Assembly (NCBI GenBank): GCA_012845835.1 | Contig: JABAKD010000029.1 | Location: 11,680,524-11,744,523, forward strand | Length of the DNA: 64,000 nucleotides | Source of the DNA: Undaria pinnatifida | Lineage: Eukaryota > Sar > Phaeophyceae > Laminariales > Alariaceae | Reading direction: 5' to 3' | Part shown: piece by piece, positions 62,218 to 64,000 of the stretch | Numbering within the stretch: position 1 is the first letter of the stretch | Layout: every line of letters starts with the position of its first letter | Notes under the pieces: generated by a model | What the model was told of the DNA's origin: nothing | Databases searched by the model: none | The model's input: the letters and a program-made list of their open reading frames with translations, nothing else | Position numbers and translations under genes: made by a program

Positions 62218-62545
62218 AGCCCCGGTGGTCTAGTGGTATGCTACAAGAGTTGGTCCTGGAGTAAAAATCCCACGTGGGTCGGACTTTCGAGTTTATTTGG
62301 AAAAAAAAAACTAACGAAAACGACTGCTGAGAGCGCCTATTAATAGCAGCGTGGGTAAGCGCAGTTCGATGCGCGTCGACGAGGGAAGAAAGTGCTGTGC
62401 CCTTCTCGAGATGGAAAATGAGGGCGCGTACCGCAGAGGGGAGGGGGGGAATGAGCCTGTTCAATAACCCCGGATCCGAGGTAAGCCTAGGAAGGGAGGA
62501 GAAAGAAAAAGTGCGATGGCAATAGATGGAATGAGCAAGGACAAA
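62218..62545 (+). mobile_element. tRNA-derived SINE in SDR intron (antisense)
   Basis: A box TGGTCTAGTGG at 62225-62235, then GAGAGCGCC, GACGAGGGAAGAAAGTGCTG and the tail ACCCCGGATCCGAGGTAA with GAAAGAAAAAGTGCGA. Lies inside the 569-bp intron 61999-62567 of the SDR gene, opposite to the gene's strand. Confidence 0.75.
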
Positions 62546-62567
62546 CGGTAGCCTCGAAAATACTCAC

Positions 62568-62812
62568 CTGGTATACTTGATCACTAATGGCCTCGCGGCT
62601 GCTGCCGCATCCCACGCTTGTGACCATGACTACCCGAGTGATACCCAGAATTCCTGCAGATTCAATGACGTTGCGGTTTCCCGCATAGTCGACTCGTTGC
62701 GACTCGTCTCCCTCTGGGGCTCCTCCCATAGTTGTGATGGCTGCGTCACAGCCGTCGAGAACAGCCTCCACGCCCTTCAGGTCTAGCGCGTCGCAAACCA
62801 CGGCAGACACAC
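62568..62812 (-). CDS. NmrA-like atypical SDR, penultimate exon
   Basis: Minus strand, acceptor AAATTAG, donor GTGAGTA. Reads VSAVVCDALDLKGVEAVLDG, CDAAITTMGG, VDYAGNRNVIESAGILGITR and VVMVTSVGCG. V-D-Y-x-G-N-x-N-V-I and V-x-V-T-S-V-G match the Rossmann core of atypical SDRs. Two bases before the first full codon belong to a split Gly codon, so at least one more exon, with the N-terminal GxxGxxG, lies upstream; I could not find it before the window end. Substrate unknown. Joined to 61696-61998 in phase 0. Confidence 0.85.
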
Positions 62813-64000
62813 CTAATTTGAACAGTAGGACGGCAAGGAGATAAAAAGTTGAAAAGTCCGTCCCCGGCAGGCATTGTGATCCAAGTCTATCAGACCTCTG
62901 GGCTTACTGGAGCTCTAGCTCTATGGCTCACCTGTCTAGATCTAGCTCACCTCACCAGTCTAAATCTAGACATCACCGGCCTAGAGGTCTGCCTAGCCTC
63001 TTGAGCGATGGGATCACTAATTCGTTTATAGGGAACGCAAGGAACAACTCCTGTATGTTTTACGGACGAGGAAATAATACCTTTTGTCACCCGATACTTT
63101 CGAATTTTCACGAAGTGCGTTCGTTGAAGACCGCCGCTGACGCCAACAAGAAATCTGCGCTGAGAACGCCTCTCGTTCTACACAGAACCTCCTACATGAC
63201 ATATTAGCAGGCGTAGTACCAGAACCAAGCCAGCTTGCGTTTGCCTACCCGTTCGACTTCCAACGGCGACCGGAACATTGAAAATACGGTTATACTGAAG
63301 CGCTGTACCAGATACTCTGTACAGGTGCGCTGTCGGATTTCAAGGACGAATGCCGGTACTGCTGTAACGTTGACCAATATCTCCGACAAGTGCAAAGGCC
63401 ACTTCACCGGAATCTACGATTAAGCGTCAATTCGGGCTACTGGGTAGTCGACTGCAGATTATCTGGTCCCAGGAACCTTGTATATAGTAGATTGTGACCT
63501 CAGAGCTCGTTGCTCGCTGCACGCAATTCAAGTCGAAATTATACTACACAGCAACAGTATCGCAAGCTTCCCACACAAGTGAGTATAAACTAGTCGTTAT
63601 GGTATTTGGTATTGCTGCGTCGAATGTTCCATCAAACCGTTATGTCCAACTACCCTATCCCTGTATGGTAATACGCCGTGAACCTGTAACATGTACGACA
63701 GTTCCAAATGGTTGTATTATATCAAAATGTTCATCACATAGATAGTCAGGCATGGTTGTTCGATATACGGCAGGTGTACCCAAAGGTCTACAAGGTCCCC
63801 AATGGTTGTCTACAGCTCAGATGACACCATCGTATATTCATCTAGACGGTCTTGAATTAATTCATCCCAGAGTATGTACGGACATAAAAAAACACTAACA
63901 TTAATGTAAAACCACCATGCAAAAACAACTTAGCTCCCATCCACCTCATAGTTCATCTTTGAAATTTTGGCATCTGCATTTAGCACGCAGGTAGAATATT
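62813..64000. other. No further gene recognised; expected 5' part of the SDR gene missing
   Basis: No glycine-rich dinucleotide-binding motif was found on the minus strand. The short TCTAGA/CTAGCTC repeats at 62910-62990 are the only local structure. The N-terminal exon may lie beyond 64000. Confidence 0.4.

Overview
The window looks like nuclear DNA of a eukaryote with long, intron-rich genes and a heavy load of repeats. There is no operon structure. The few real genes have GT-AG introns of about 130 bp to 2.8 kb. A brown alga or related stramenopile is my best guess, from the combination of large introns, a tyrosine-recombinase retrotransposon, a chromodomain-type retroelement remnant and tRNA-derived SINEs; this is inference and not proven by any single feature.

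About 1-32 kb is a gene-poor repeat landscape. It holds mirror-image CCACGG/CCGTGG arms (0.9-1.9 kb), G-tract-rich repeats (3.5-4.1, 8.3-11.1 and 13.5 kb), a dispersed family marked by AGCTGTGAGATCGA, two copies of a long block carrying a SINE and a GC-rich palindrome (7.5-8.2 and 16.9-18.1 kb), a 1-kb tandem duplication with a conserved membrane peptide (12.7-14.4 kb), a degraded retroelement with integrase and a chromodomain-like segment (19-22 kb), and several loci with ~41-42-bp minisatellite arrays (22.8-24.9, 30.0-31.5, 31.5-31.9 and 40.2-40.6 kb).

32.19-39.69 kb is an apparently intact, young tyrosine-recombinase (YR) retrotransposon of the Ngaro/PAT type. Its split direct repeats A1...B1-A2-B2 look identical within each pair. 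It encodes a polyQ, CCCH-finger Gag-like protein, an RT-RNase H protein and a tyrosine recombinase. Gag and RT share one reading frame broken by a single TGA, and the frame crosses an ~18-unit 57-bp repeat.

41.5-61.4 kb is one large gene on the + strand, assembled here from 21 exons: a BEACH-domain protein of about 2,600 residues with a ConA-like segment, a long helical middle, PH-BEACH, BEACH and a C-terminal WD40 region. Its introns hold SINEs, an inverted repeat pair and a diverged tandem satellite. One in-frame TGA and one GC-AG intron need attention. Convergent with it, on the - strand at 61.7-62.8 kb, are the last two exons of an NmrA-like atypical SDR gene whose intron carries a SINE. 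The rest, to 64 kb, shows no recognisable gene.
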